Shown: one piece after another, positions 33,205 through 40,544 of the stretch
How the letters are laid out: every line of letters begins with the position of its first letter
Position numbering within the stretch: position 1 is the first letter of the stretch
Source of the DNA: Lawsonibacter sp.
GTDB taxonomy: Bacteria; Bacillota; Clostridia; Oscillospirales; Oscillospiraceae
NCBI GenBank assembly: GCA_022796195.1
Contig: JAAWIE010000007.1
Coordinates: 1-56,394 of the forward strand
DNA: 56,394 nucleotides
Direction: 5' to 3'
Notes under the pieces: generated by a model
Databases searched by the model: none
What the model was told of the DNA's origin: nothing
Seen by the model: only the letters and a program-made list of their open reading frames with translations
Position numbers and translations under genes: made by a program

Positions 33205-34167
33205 ATGGCAATCAATCCCAGAAAGGCGGCCATTATTGGCTGCGGCTTTGTGGGGGCTTCCATCGCCTTTCGGTTTCTACAGCAAGGGCTGTTTTCTCAC
33301 TTGGTCCTGCTGGACGCCAACCAGGAAAAGGCAGAGGGCGAGGCTATGGACCTGAGCGACGGCCTGCCCTACGGCACAGCGATGGACATTTCCGCCGGAA
33401 CCTACGACGATATCGCCGACTGCGCCCTGGTGGTCATCACGGCGGGAGTCAACCAGAAGCCTGGCGAGACCCGGCTCCAGCTCATCGAGCGAAACACCGT
33501 GATCCTTCAGAGCATTATTCGAGAGATCACTGCCCGTCCCTTCCAAGGTATTCTGCTCATCGTCTCCAATCCTGTGGACGTGCTGACCTATGCAGCCCAG
33601 CGGTTGTCCGGCTATCCCCGAGAGCGGGTCATCGGATCGGGCACCGTGCTGGACACCGCCCGGCTGAAACAGCTTCTGGGGGACGAGCTAAAGGTGGACA
33701 GCCGCAATGTCCACACCTTCATCGTAGGTGAACATGGAGATAGTGAGCTGGCGGTTTGGAGTGGGGCAAACGTGTCAGGACTGGACCTGGACGACTTCTG
33801 CCGCCTGCGGGGGAAGGAGCTTCTTCCTCCCGAGCGGGAGCGGCTCTACCGGCAAATTCGGGACAGCGCCTATGAAATTATCAAGCGCAAAGGGGCCACT
33901 TACTATGGTATCGCCATGGCAGTGGGCCGCATTGCGGAATGTATCGTGAAGGACGAACACGCGATTCTGCCTATCTCAGTGGTACTGAACCAGGAATACG
34001 GTCTAGATGGGTTGGCCCTGAGCATCCCCTCCATTGTGGGGAAAAACGGGCTGGAGAAGGTGTTGGAAATTCCTCTGGGGCAGGCGGAACAGTTTGCCCT
34101 GCAAGACTCCGCCCGTCAGCTCAAGGATGTGATTGCCGGTCTGGCTCTGCCCGCCCAGGGCCATTAG
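33205..34167 (+). CDS. ldh: L-lactate dehydrogenase (LDH/MDH superfamily)
   Basis: A 320-aa NAD-dependent 2-hydroxyacid dehydrogenase. The Rossmann motif is IIGCGFVGASIAF, followed by the NAD-binding acidic LLDANQEKA, VVITAGVNQKPGETRLQL with the substrate-loop Gln and Arg, VSNPVDVLTY and the active-site VGEHGDSELAVW. Gln in QKPGETR is typical of lactate rather than malate dehydrogenases. ATG 33205 has AAGGAG upstream; the in-frame upstream extension lacks such a site and overlaps a terminator. A TATAAT at 33123-33128 may be its promoter. It is convergent with the DUF4397 gene, overlapping by four bases. Confidence 0.92.
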   Translation: MAINPRKAAIIGCGFVGASIAFRFLQQGLFSHLVLLDANQEKAEGEAMDLSDGLPYGTAMDISAGTYDDIADCALVVITAGVNQKPGETRLQLIERNTVILQSIIREITARPFQGILLIVSNPVDVLTYAAQRLSGYPRERVIGSGTVLDTARLKQLLGDELKVDSRNVHTFIVGEHGDSELAVWSGANVSGLDLDDFCRLRGKELLPPERERLYRQIRDSAYEIIKRKGATYYGIAMAVGRIAECIVKDEHAILPISVVLNQEYGLDGLALSIPSIVGKNGLEKVLEIPLGQAEQFALQDSARQLKDVIAGLALPAQGH

Positions 34168-35144
34168 TCAATCAGAATCATATTCTGAATGTTGTTCCGG
34201 CCGGTCCCATTTTGCAGCAGATATACGGTGATAACCTCGCCTCCAGAGACGCTCAGCGTCAGGGAACCGAAGGTCTCTTGGGGCGGATAGACGCCCAGCC
34301 AGGCCGGGTCCAGAGGCTCGATCTCCAATCCCGACGGCATGGGAGTAAGGCTGGTATTGGCGTAGAAGAACTGATACGTTCCAGGCAGGATGCGCCGGAA
34401 CGCAGAGACCTCTTTGTAGCGCAGGTCACCGTAGATGACCCTTCCGTCGCTCATAATCACATCCATCGGGCTGCTGTTATAGGCCAAATTGCCCACCCGG
34501 AAGCTGGAGCTCCCATTAGACGGCGGACAGCACCGGTCCGCAATTTGCAGCAGGTCCAGCCCGCCGGAAGTCTTGATGACGGCAATGGTGGAAAGCCCGT
34601 CGGCCTGGAAGGGCATAGATTTTTGGATATAAATGCGTCCGCTAGGATTGCTCACCGTTACAGTCTGGTAACCGGCTCGGACCCGGCCATAGTTGGTTAC
34701 CGCGGCGTAGCCCAGCCGGTTTACAAAGCGGGAATTGGACACAGAAATCCGTAAAGGCGGGTAATTAAATGCCGCATTCAAGAACCGCACCCTGGCCGAA
34801 CCAGGACGGTTGCAGCCTCCGCCTGGGCAGTTGTTATTTCCGGGGTAGACGGGACCGCCTTCCCCAGGATAAGGCAGAGGAATCACAGGAATGTTATCCT
34901 CCCCCGGATAGACAGGACCGCCCTCCCCGGGATAGGGCAGAGGGATCACAGGTTCCACAATTATGTCGTCTCCAGGATAGACTGGGCCGCCTTCCCCAGG
35001 ATAGGGCAGAGGGATCACAGGCTCTACGATCATGTCGTCCCCAGGGTAGACGGGACCGCCCTCCCCGGGGTAGGGCAAGGGAATCACCGCCTCCCCGCCG
35101 CTGGAGAACCGGCCTGCGGGGGAAAGAAAATAACGAAAGCTCAT
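34164..35144 (-). CDS. DUF4397-domain protein with N-terminal Pro/Gly repeats
   Basis: A protein of about 326 aa. Residues about 20-102 are four near-identical copies of VIPLPYPGEGGPVYPG with short variable links. A Cys/Gly/Asn-rich bridge follows, then a C-terminal beta-rich DUF4397-type region (ARVRFLNAAFNYPPLRISV, SNPSGRIYIQKSMPFQADGLSTIAVI). No signal peptide is visible, so how it could reach the surface is unclear. MSFRYFL at 35144 is the preferred start, but no clear ribosome-binding site is at the right distance and in-frame codons continue to 35207. A surface or coat-like role is inference. Confidence 0.7.
   Translation of the reverse strand: MSFRYFLSPAGRFSSGGEAVIPLPYPGEGGPVYPGDDMIVEPVIPLPYPGEGGPVYPGDDIIVEPVIPLPYPGEGGPVYPGEDNIPVIPLPYPGEGGPVYPGNNNCPGGGCNRPGSARVRFLNAAFNYPPLRISVSNSRFVNRLGYAAVTNYGRVRAGYQTVTVSNPSGRIYIQKSMPFQADGLSTIAVIKTSGGLDLLQIADRCCPPSNGSSSFRVGNLAYNSSPMDVIMSDGRVIYGDLRYKEVSAFRRILPGTYQFFYANTSLTPMPSGLEIEPLDPAWLGVYPPQETFGSLTLSVSGGEVITVYLLQNGTGRNNIQNMILID
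34839..35087 (-). repeat. Four tandem coding repeats in the DUF4397 gene
   Basis: Four consecutive copies of about 63-69 bases encode 23, 23, 21 and at least 16 residues with the core PLPYPGEGGPVYPG. The copies differ at silent and linker positions, so they are not freshly duplicated, but copy number may still vary by slippage. Confidence 0.85.
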
Positions 35145-35270
35145 ATGCACGCACCAGAGTTGAACTCCGGACACTCCTTTCACTTGGCGCTGTCCCATGT
35201 TATGCACAACGCACCGAAGAAGTGCAGAGCGGGTGAATCAGGCAAATCCCGTTTTCAATGGTACAAACAA

Positions 35271-35290
35271 AGACCGCCCAAAGGCGGTCT
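35271..35290. terminator. Terminator after the FIST/MCP operon
   Basis: An 8-bp stem (AGACCGCC/GGCGGTCT) with a CAAA loop. It has TTTTC on the plus side and TTGTTTG on the minus side, and lies 13 bases after the minus-strand transducer gene. Confidence 0.75.
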
Positions 35291-35303
35291 TTTCTGCATT
35301 TCA

Positions 35304-36242
35304 TTATTTGGACTCCAGGTCCCTGACCAGAGGCGGGAGCTGTGAAATCATATTGTCCATATCCTCAAACATGGCGCTCTTAGTCGTACCCAGCCGGCTG
35401 GCGGAGTCGATATGATGGACCACCTTCTGGTAATGGGTCTTGATCTGGTCAAAAAACTGGCGTAAAACCCGCAATTCCTGCTGAGAGCTTTCAAGCACTT
35501 GGGCAATTCCGGTTTGCACCGATACGGTGCCCCCCGCCGCCGATGTAATCTTTTCAAAGCTCCCCTCGGTCTGGCCTACAATCGCAGTTCCCTCCCCCAA
35601 GGTATGCTGGGAGGAGGCGATACTCTGGCTGAGCTCGTTGGCGCGGCACTCCACCTCGCTCACATCGGTATCTACCTCTCCGGCCAGCTCCTTAATCTCT
35701 CCGGCCAGCTGCTTCACCTGGGCCGCGACCACAGAAAAACTCCGCCCCTCAGCGCCGGCCCGGGCCGCCTCAATGGATGCGTTGATGGCCAGAATATTGG
35801 TCTGTTCCGCGATGGAGACAATTTTGCCCAAGGACTGCTGAATCCCTCGGATCGCGGCTTCCAGCTGGGAAAAGGTCTCCGCCATGGAGGTGTAGGACTC
35901 CTGAATCTCTGCGGCGGTCTGGGCCAAGGCTACCATCTGGCCCCGGGCCTCGGAAACGGCCTGCCCAATCTCTCCCCGCACTAAGCCGAACTGCTCCACC
36001 GTCTCACTGATGTTCGAGAAGGAAGCCTCCAGATTCAGGAGCTTGGCCTGGAACTGGTCGCCATCGCTGAGCACATCGCCAAAGGAGTCGCCCACCTGGC
36101 TCAGTTCCCAGAGGGAGGCAACCTCTTTTTTGACCAGCTCCTGTTGATACTCCTTCAGGCTGTTCGCCACATGCAGGACGGGGTAAAGGCTTTTTTCCTC
36201 CGGAAGCTGGCCGGCCGCCTGGCCCTTTCTTTTAAACAACAT
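35304..36242 (-). CDS. Soluble methyl-accepting chemotaxis-type transducer
   Basis: A 312-aa protein with no membrane segment. It is nearly all helical and carries the conserved MCP signalling hairpin IVSIAEQTNILAINASIEAARAGAEG, then SFSVVAAQVKQLAGE, at about residues 140-185; this tip normally contacts CheA and CheW. There is no ligand-binding domain of its own. It starts 15 bases after the FIST-domain gene and shares its promoter, so the FIST protein probably provides the sensory input. No chemotaxis kinase or flagellar gene is in the window. Confidence 0.87.
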   Translation of the reverse strand: MLFKRKGQAAGQLPEEKSLYPVLHVANSLKEYQQELVKKEVASLWELSQVGDSFGDVLSDGDQFQAKLLNLEASFSNISETVEQFGLVRGEIGQAVSEARGQMVALAQTAAEIQESYTSMAETFSQLEAAIRGIQQSLGKIVSIAEQTNILAINASIEAARAGAEGRSFSVVAAQVKQLAGEIKELAGEVDTDVSEVECRANELSQSIASSQHTLGEGTAIVGQTEGSFEKITSAAGGTVSVQTGIAQVLESSQQELRVLRQFFDQIKTHYQKVVHHIDSASRLGTTKSAMFEDMDNMISQLPPLVRDLESK

Positions 36243-36257
36243 GGACGCACCCTCCCC

Positions 36258-37313
36258 TTACTCAAAGACCACGCAGGTCATAGACTGGTTGACAAACCGG
36301 TTATTGTAATGCTCGCCATATCCCACAAAACCGGCGTGATTTCCCAGCGCTGCCATATCCCGCAGATATTGCTGCATATAGCCGTGTTCGGAAAACAGCT
36401 TGTAACGGAACAGACAGTTAACTGAAAATACAGCGGAGCGTTGGGGGAAGTCGCGGCAGATCTCCTGAATGGTGTTCCGCACCACGGCCTGATAGTCGCC
36501 CAGCTCCAGAAGGATCAGCACGTCGGAGTCGTTCACCTGGCGGAAACAGGCCAGCGCGCCGCCGTTGACTTCCTTGATGGAGATGATGCAGGTGTCGTCC
36601 CCATTCAGCTTGCCAAAGGGGTTTTGGAAGGTACGGGTCAAAATTTCCTCATCCGTTACATGGAGGATATCTTTATACACCTGTTTGGCGCTCTTTCCGT
36701 TCAAAGCGCCCAGCATATAATTGGCCCGGTCTGTGTTGGAAGCCACAAAGCGGTAATCCCCCAACTGGTGGTAGATGTTCTCCTTATAGGTCTTGACCCG
36801 GCCATTCTGGTTGCGGATCAGTCCATAGGCCACAGCGTCCTGGTAGACCCGGCCGTTTGCAGACACCCGGCCCTGGTCTCCCGTACCGCCCATCAGGGAT
36901 ATACCCCGTTTATGGAGCGCGGTGTATATGGTGGTGAGGACACAGGCGTCGTTGCCGGAGCAGAAGTCGATACAAACCGTATCCCGGCTGGAGCCATTTA
37001 CCGTCTGAATATCTTGTTCCAGACGCTTTATGTACTTGACTGGCATGGTAGACGCCTGTTCCAGTACGTTGGCGGCGGCAGTTACTCCCTCTGAGAAAGC
37101 CGCCACCGCCACCCCGTTTTCCACAATACCGGATTGGTACCCCATCCCAATACATCCAATGCTGGGCACTCCGGGAAAACGCTTTTCCAGCGCCGCCACA
37201 TGCTCTTCAAACCGGTCGTTCGTAGAAAAAAGCATAATAAACTGGGGATGGTAGACGCCTTGGAGCGCCTCGTCCAGGCTTCCCCGCTGGCTCATGCCAA
37301 AAAACTGCTTCAT
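36258..37313 (-). CDS. FIST-domain sensory protein
   Basis: A 351-aa protein with FIST N and FIST C domains, a sensory fold thought to bind small ligands such as amino acids. Visible features are VYHPQFIMLFSTNDRF and VPSIGCIGMGYQSGIVENGVAVAAF in the N part. The C part has SLMGGTGDQGRVSANGRVYQ, NPFGKLNGDDTCIISI, FSVNCLFRYKLF and GFVGYGEHYNNRFVNQSM. It is cytoplasmic, with no membrane segment or output domain. The ATG has AGGAGG eight bases upstream and lies behind a consensus promoter. It is cotranscribed with the soluble MCP. Confidence 0.87.
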   Translation of the reverse strand: MKQFFGMSQRGSLDEALQGVYHPQFIMLFSTNDRFEEHVAALEKRFPGVPSIGCIGMGYQSGIVENGVAVAAFSEGVTAAANVLEQASTMPVKYIKRLEQDIQTVNGSSRDTVCIDFCSGNDACVLTTIYTALHKRGISLMGGTGDQGRVSANGRVYQDAVAYGLIRNQNGRVKTYKENIYHQLGDYRFVASNTDRANYMLGALNGKSAKQVYKDILHVTDEEILTRTFQNPFGKLNGDDTCIISIKEVNGGALACFRQVNDSDVLILLELGDYQAVVRNTIQEICRDFPQRSAVFSVNCLFRYKLFSEHGYMQQYLRDMAALGNHAGFVGYGEHYNNRFVNQSMTCVVFE

Positions 37314-37350
37314 ACCGCCGTCCTCCTATTCTACATTTCGCAAGCAATTC

Positions 37351-37379
37351 ATTATACGGTAGAATCGGCAGTATGTCAA
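37351..37379 (-). promoter_or_regulatory. Consensus promoter of the FIST/MCP operon
   Basis: On the minus strand TTGACA (37374-37379) and TATAAT (37351-37356), both perfect, are separated by 17 bases. This predicts strong constitutive expression unless a repressor binds here. Confidence 0.85.
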
Positions 37380-37425
37380 CAAAAAACAGCATTCGGCCCA
37401 TCCTGAAAATACCAAAAACCGCTCC

Positions 37426-38904
37426 CTACAGCTCCACCAATTCTGTCGCAATTTTTTCCCGAAATATTCGGTCGTGCTCCACAAAGATTAAAGTAGGCTG
37501 ATATTGTAGAAGAAGCTCCTCAATCTGTATCCGGGAAAACAGGTCGATATAGTTCAGCGGTTCATCCCAGATATAGAGATGGGCGCTCTGGCACAAGCTG
37601 GCCCCCAACAGAACTTTTTTTTGCTGGCCCGCACTGTAATCTTGCATGTCCCGTTCAAAAAGCGCCCTAGAGAAATCCAGCTTGCGCAGAACCGTGAGAA
37701 ATTGGGTTCGATTGACCCCCTGCCCCTCTGCCCAATCCATCAGGCTTCCCCGCAGATGGTCCGCCCGCTGGGAGACATAGGAGACGGCCAGCCCCGAGGC
37801 CCGGAACAGCGTTCCCTCATAGGGGACGTCCTCCCCCATCAAAAGGCGGAGCAGGCTGGTTTTGCCAGAACCGTTTCCGCCCTCCAGACACAGCCGTTCC
37901 CCCCGCCGCAGGGTAAAGGTCACTGGCCGGCCGCTGGCCCCCGGATAGGCGGCAGTCAAGGTGCGGGCCTCTAACATACGCTCGCTGTGGTACATCAGCG
38001 GGGCTAATTTCAGGCTGTCCGCCCGCTCCACATCCTGGAGCAGTCCTGCCTTCTCTTGAATGGCGTTTTGCTGGCGGCTTTCTATGTTTTTAGCCCGCTG
38101 CATCATCTTGGCCGACTTGTGCCCAATAAATCCCCGGTCGGGGCGCAGGCCGGAGTTTTTAGATCCATACTTGGTCCGCTCCACCTTGTCCGACCAGTCG
38201 GAGGTCCGGCGGGCGGCCTGTTCCAGGCGGCGGATTTCCCCTTTCAGCTTTTCGTTCCGAGCCAACTCGCCCCGGTCCCGATCCTCCTTGTCCCGGAACC
38301 AGCTGGAGAACGTTCCCCGCACCAGTTCCGGGCCGGTCTGGTTCAGGGCCAGGATGTGGTCCGTACAACCGTCCAGAAAGGCCCGGTCGTGGGACACCAG
38401 CAAAAAGCCCCGATCCAGCTCCCGCAGATAGCGAGACACCAGCTCTCGGCCTGGACCATCCAGATGGTTGGTCGGCTCATCAATCATAGGGTAGGCTTCC
38501 TCGTTCAGAAAGAGGGCCGCCAGCAGGGCCCGGGTCTGCTCCCCGCCGCTTAGCGTGGCAAAGGGCCGCTCCAATACCTCACTGTCCAGCCCCAGCCTGG
38601 ACAGCTCCCAGGAGAGCCGCCACTCCTCCTCCGGAGGCACTCCCTCCAAAAGCAGATCCAGCGTTCTCCGGGAGGGGTCCTCCACCGGCCGGGGCCAGCG
38701 CAGGCAGGTCTGCCCCTGGGCGATCGCTCCCCGGCCCTCCAGCTCCCCCGCCAGCAGGCGCAGCAGGGTGGTCTTCCCCCTGCCGTTCCGGCCCACCAAT
38801 CCCAGCTTCCAGCTGCTGTCCAATTGCAGAGTCAGGTTCTCGAAAACCGGGGTATGGTCCCCGTCGTAGGTGAAAAAAAGATTTTGAATGGTTATCAGAG
38901 ACAT
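37426..38904 (-). CDS. Lsa-type ABC-F ribosomal protection ATPase
   Basis: A 492-aa ABC-F protein without membrane segments. It has two nucleotide-binding domains: Walker A GRNGRGKTT with signature LSGGEQTRALLAAL and Walker B MIDEPTNHLD; then Walker A GGNGSGKTS with YSAGQQKKVLLG and YIWDEPLNYID. A long charged linker between them is the antibiotic-resistance domain that reaches the peptidyl transferase centre. Length and the IWDEPLNYID motif place it with Lsa/Vga-like proteins, which protect against lincosamides, streptogramin A and pleuromutilins. AGGAGG is nine bases before the ATG. The 230-base leader carries an attenuation device. Confidence 0.9.
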   Translation of the reverse strand: MSLITIQNLFFTYDGDHTPVFENLTLQLDSSWKLGLVGRNGRGKTTLLRLLAGELEGRGAIAQGQTCLRWPRPVEDPSRRTLDLLLEGVPPEEEWRLSWELSRLGLDSEVLERPFATLSGGEQTRALLAALFLNEEAYPMIDEPTNHLDGPGRELVSRYLRELDRGFLLVSHDRAFLDGCTDHILALNQTGPELVRGTFSSWFRDKEDRDRGELARNEKLKGEIRRLEQAARRTSDWSDKVERTKYGSKNSGLRPDRGFIGHKSAKMMQRAKNIESRQQNAIQEKAGLLQDVERADSLKLAPLMYHSERMLEARTLTAAYPGASGRPVTFTLRRGERLCLEGGNGSGKTSLLRLLMGEDVPYEGTLFRASGLAVSYVSQRADHLRGSLMDWAEGQGVNRTQFLTVLRKLDFSRALFERDMQDYSAGQQKKVLLGASLCQSAHLYIWDEPLNYIDLFSRIQIEELLLQYQPTLIFVEHDRIFREKIATELVEL

Positions 38905-38930
38905 CTTGTCCCGCCTCCTGTTATGCGAAA

Positions 38931-39031
38931 CGCCGCAAGAGGATACTTCTCCTCTCGCGGCGGCAGGGGCGGGGCACAGGCCCGCGTCTTACATAGAGCC
39001 GACGGGGGAAAAGGCGCATTTCCTCTTGCGG
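38931..39031 (-). promoter_or_regulatory. Alternative RNA structures (attenuator) in the ABC-F leader
   Basis: A hairpin of 13 bp with one mismatch (38931-38943 with 38950-38962) lies 12 bases before the ribosome-binding site. The 11 bases CCGCAAGAGGA on the mRNA, encoded at 39021-39031, are perfectly complementary to the 3' arm of that hairpin (38933-38943). The two pairings exclude each other, as in attenuators. The T-run after the hairpin is weak, so termination or translation control are both possible. Confidence 0.65.
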
Positions 39032-39087
39032 ACCCACAACAGAACCGAGCCGTTTCTACGGCCCTCGCAGTCTATTCTGTCATGGAA

Positions 39088-39108
39088 TCAACAAGTGGTA
39101 TTGCGCAT
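39088..39108 (-). CDS. Six-residue leader peptide of the ABC-F gene
   Basis: ATG CGC AAT ACC ACT TGT TGA encodes MRNTTC. GGAGG is seven bases upstream of the ATG, a strong initiation site. It lies about 27 bases after the predicted transcription start and about 57 bases before the alternative-pairing sequence. Short leader peptides on which antibiotic-bound ribosomes stall are established for ABC-F genes such as vmlR, vga(A) and msr(D); the role here is inference from layout. Confidence 0.6.
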   Translation of the reverse strand: MRNTTC

Positions 39109-39141
39109 CTTCCCGCCTCCGATCTTTCTTTTGTGTCACAC

Positions 39142-39171
39142 AGCATACCACACAGTACGCAGTTTTGTCAA
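39142..39171 (-). promoter_or_regulatory. Promoter of the ABC-F leader transcript
   Basis: On the minus strand TTGACA (39166-39171) and TATGCT (39142-39147) are 18 bases apart. The -35 box overlaps the TGA stop of the upstream antiporter gene. Predicted start is near 39135, leaving a leader of about 230 bases. Confidence 0.7.
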
Positions 39172-40349
39172 GCCAGTTCCGGACCTTTGGAAATCGCCAT
39201 TTTCAGCAGCACCGGGGTCAGCAGGGCCGAACAGATCACCGCTAGAACAATGGCCGGCAGGATAGATGGGTCGATCATCCCAGCGTTCACGCCCCGTTGC
39301 GCCACCATCAAGGCCACTTCGCTCCGGGCCACCATACCGATGCCCACCACCAGCGATTGGTGCCGGCTCATGCGGCAGACCAGACCGCCCAATCCGCAGC
39401 CAACAATTTTAGACAGTACGGCGGCGGCCACCAGCAGCAGGGCAAACACCAGAATACTGGAATTCATATCCCGCAGGTTGGTTTTCATGCCTACACTGGC
39501 AAAAAACACCGGTGTAAACACCATGTAGGAGGTGACGGTAAATTTCTTCGCCACAAACTGTCTGGCCTTGGTCACATTACACAAAATCAGTCCGGCGAAG
39601 TAGGCGCCAGTGATATCCGCCACGCCGAACCACTCCTCGGCACAGTAGGCCATCAGCAGGCAGAAAGCCAGCGACCACACCGCAACCCGGCGGCTATGCC
39701 AATGCTCCTCGGCAACGTAGATAAAAATCCGGCGGACCACCAGTCCCACCACGAAGACGAAGACAAAAAACAGCAGGATCCGCACCATTACCAGCACCGG
39801 GTCGGAGTCACCGGAACTGAATGCACTGAGGATGGACAGTACCACAATACCAATAATATCGTCGATCAAGGCGGCGCTGAGCAGAGTGGTGCCCGTTTTG
39901 GTTTTCAGCTTCCCCATCTCGTTCAGGGTCTCCACCGTGATGGATACTGAGGTAGCAGAAAATACCGAGCCCATGAAGGCGGATTTCAACAGATTATAGG
40001 CGGTAAATTCTCCGCCGCAGAAAAAGAAAAAGTACAGCCCGCCGCACAGAAACAGGGGGATAAATACTCCCAGCACGGCAATCAGGCTGGCCTGAACGCC
40101 GGTTTCCTTCAGCTCGTTCATATCGGTATCAATCCCGGCGGTAAACATCAGCATGATAACGCCGATTTCCGCCGCTTTGACCAAAAAGTCGGTGCTTTCC
40201 AACACCCCAAAGCCGCTGGGCCCCATAATAATGCCCGCCAGCAGCGCCCCCACCACCTGGGGTAGATGGACATGCTCAGTCAATATGCCGAACACCTTGG
40301 TGGACAGCAGAATGACAGCGAGCAGTAACAGATAAGTATACGATTCCAT
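39168..40349 (-). CDS. Kef-type cation:proton antiporter (CPA2 family)
   Basis: A 393-aa integral-membrane protein with about 12 predicted helices and no C-terminal nucleotide-binding domain. Family features are HLPQVVGALLAGIIMGPSG, the FTAGIDTDMNEL stretch, SATSVSITVETLNEMGKL and LSAALIDDIIGIVVLS with the paired Asp ion site, and GMVARSEVALMVAQRGV. It probably exchanges Na+ or K+ for protons in pH or ion homeostasis. The ATG has GAGGAGGAAA upstream. It has its own promoter and a leader with a strong hairpin. Confidence 0.92.
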   Translation of the reverse strand: MESYTYLLLLAVILLSTKVFGILTEHVHLPQVVGALLAGIIMGPSGFGVLESTDFLVKAAEIGVIMLMFTAGIDTDMNELKETGVQASLIAVLGVFIPLFLCGGLYFFFFCGGEFTAYNLLKSAFMGSVFSATSVSITVETLNEMGKLKTKTGTTLLSAALIDDIIGIVVLSILSAFSSGDSDPVLVMVRILLFFVFVFVVGLVVRRIFIYVAEEHWHSRRVAVWSLAFCLLMAYCAEEWFGVADITGAYFAGLILCNVTKARQFVAKKFTVTSYMVFTPVFFASVGMKTNLRDMNSSILVFALLLVAAAVLSKIVGCGLGGLVCRMSRHQSLVVGIGMVARSEVALMVAQRGVNAGMIDPSILPAIVLAVICSALLTPVLLKMAISKGPELA

Positions 40350-40381
40350 GACATTTCCTCCTCGCGCTTGGGAAAATCTTA

Positions 40382-40406
40382 TGTCCCCGCCCGTTGGGCG
40401 GGGACA
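40382..40406 (-). promoter_or_regulatory. Strong hairpin in the antiporter leader
   Basis: An 11-bp perfect stem (TGTCCCCGCCC and complement) with a three-base loop lies between the antiporter promoter and its start codon, 32 bases before the ATG. Only a weak T-run follows (TAAGATTTTCC), so it may be an attenuator, a stability element or an inefficient terminator. Confidence 0.55.
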
Positions 40407-40435
40407 CAGTTGCTTGCTTTGTTAAGCGTCCCTGT

Positions 40436-40464
40436 ATTATAAGCATCCGGATTTGGGAAGTCAA
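40436..40464 (-). promoter_or_regulatory. Promoter of the antiporter gene
   Basis: On the minus strand TTGACT (40459-40464) and TATAAT (40436-40441) are 17 bases apart, just after the end of the SGNH gene. Confidence 0.75.
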
Positions 40465-40544
40465 TGGGCAAAACAGCGGGAAACATGCTGGACTTTTCAC
40501 TGTTTTTTGGATGAATCGTGGGGCGGCGTCAACCGAAGCTCAAA

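Noticed and set aside
34839-35087. Possible CRISPR array
   Set aside because: The repeats are in-frame coding repeats with no spacers of constant length; no cas genes are present anywhere in the window.
35145-35207. tRNA T-arm-like sequence and in-frame extension before the DUF4397 gene
   Set aside because: The stem and loop register does not give a TTCRANY loop, and no acceptor or anticodon arm can be drawn.
35304-37313. Antiphage defence island around the FIST/MCP and ABC-F genes
   Set aside because: None of the genes carries nuclease, toxin or NTPase domains typical of defence; sensory and antibiotic-resistance roles explain them better.
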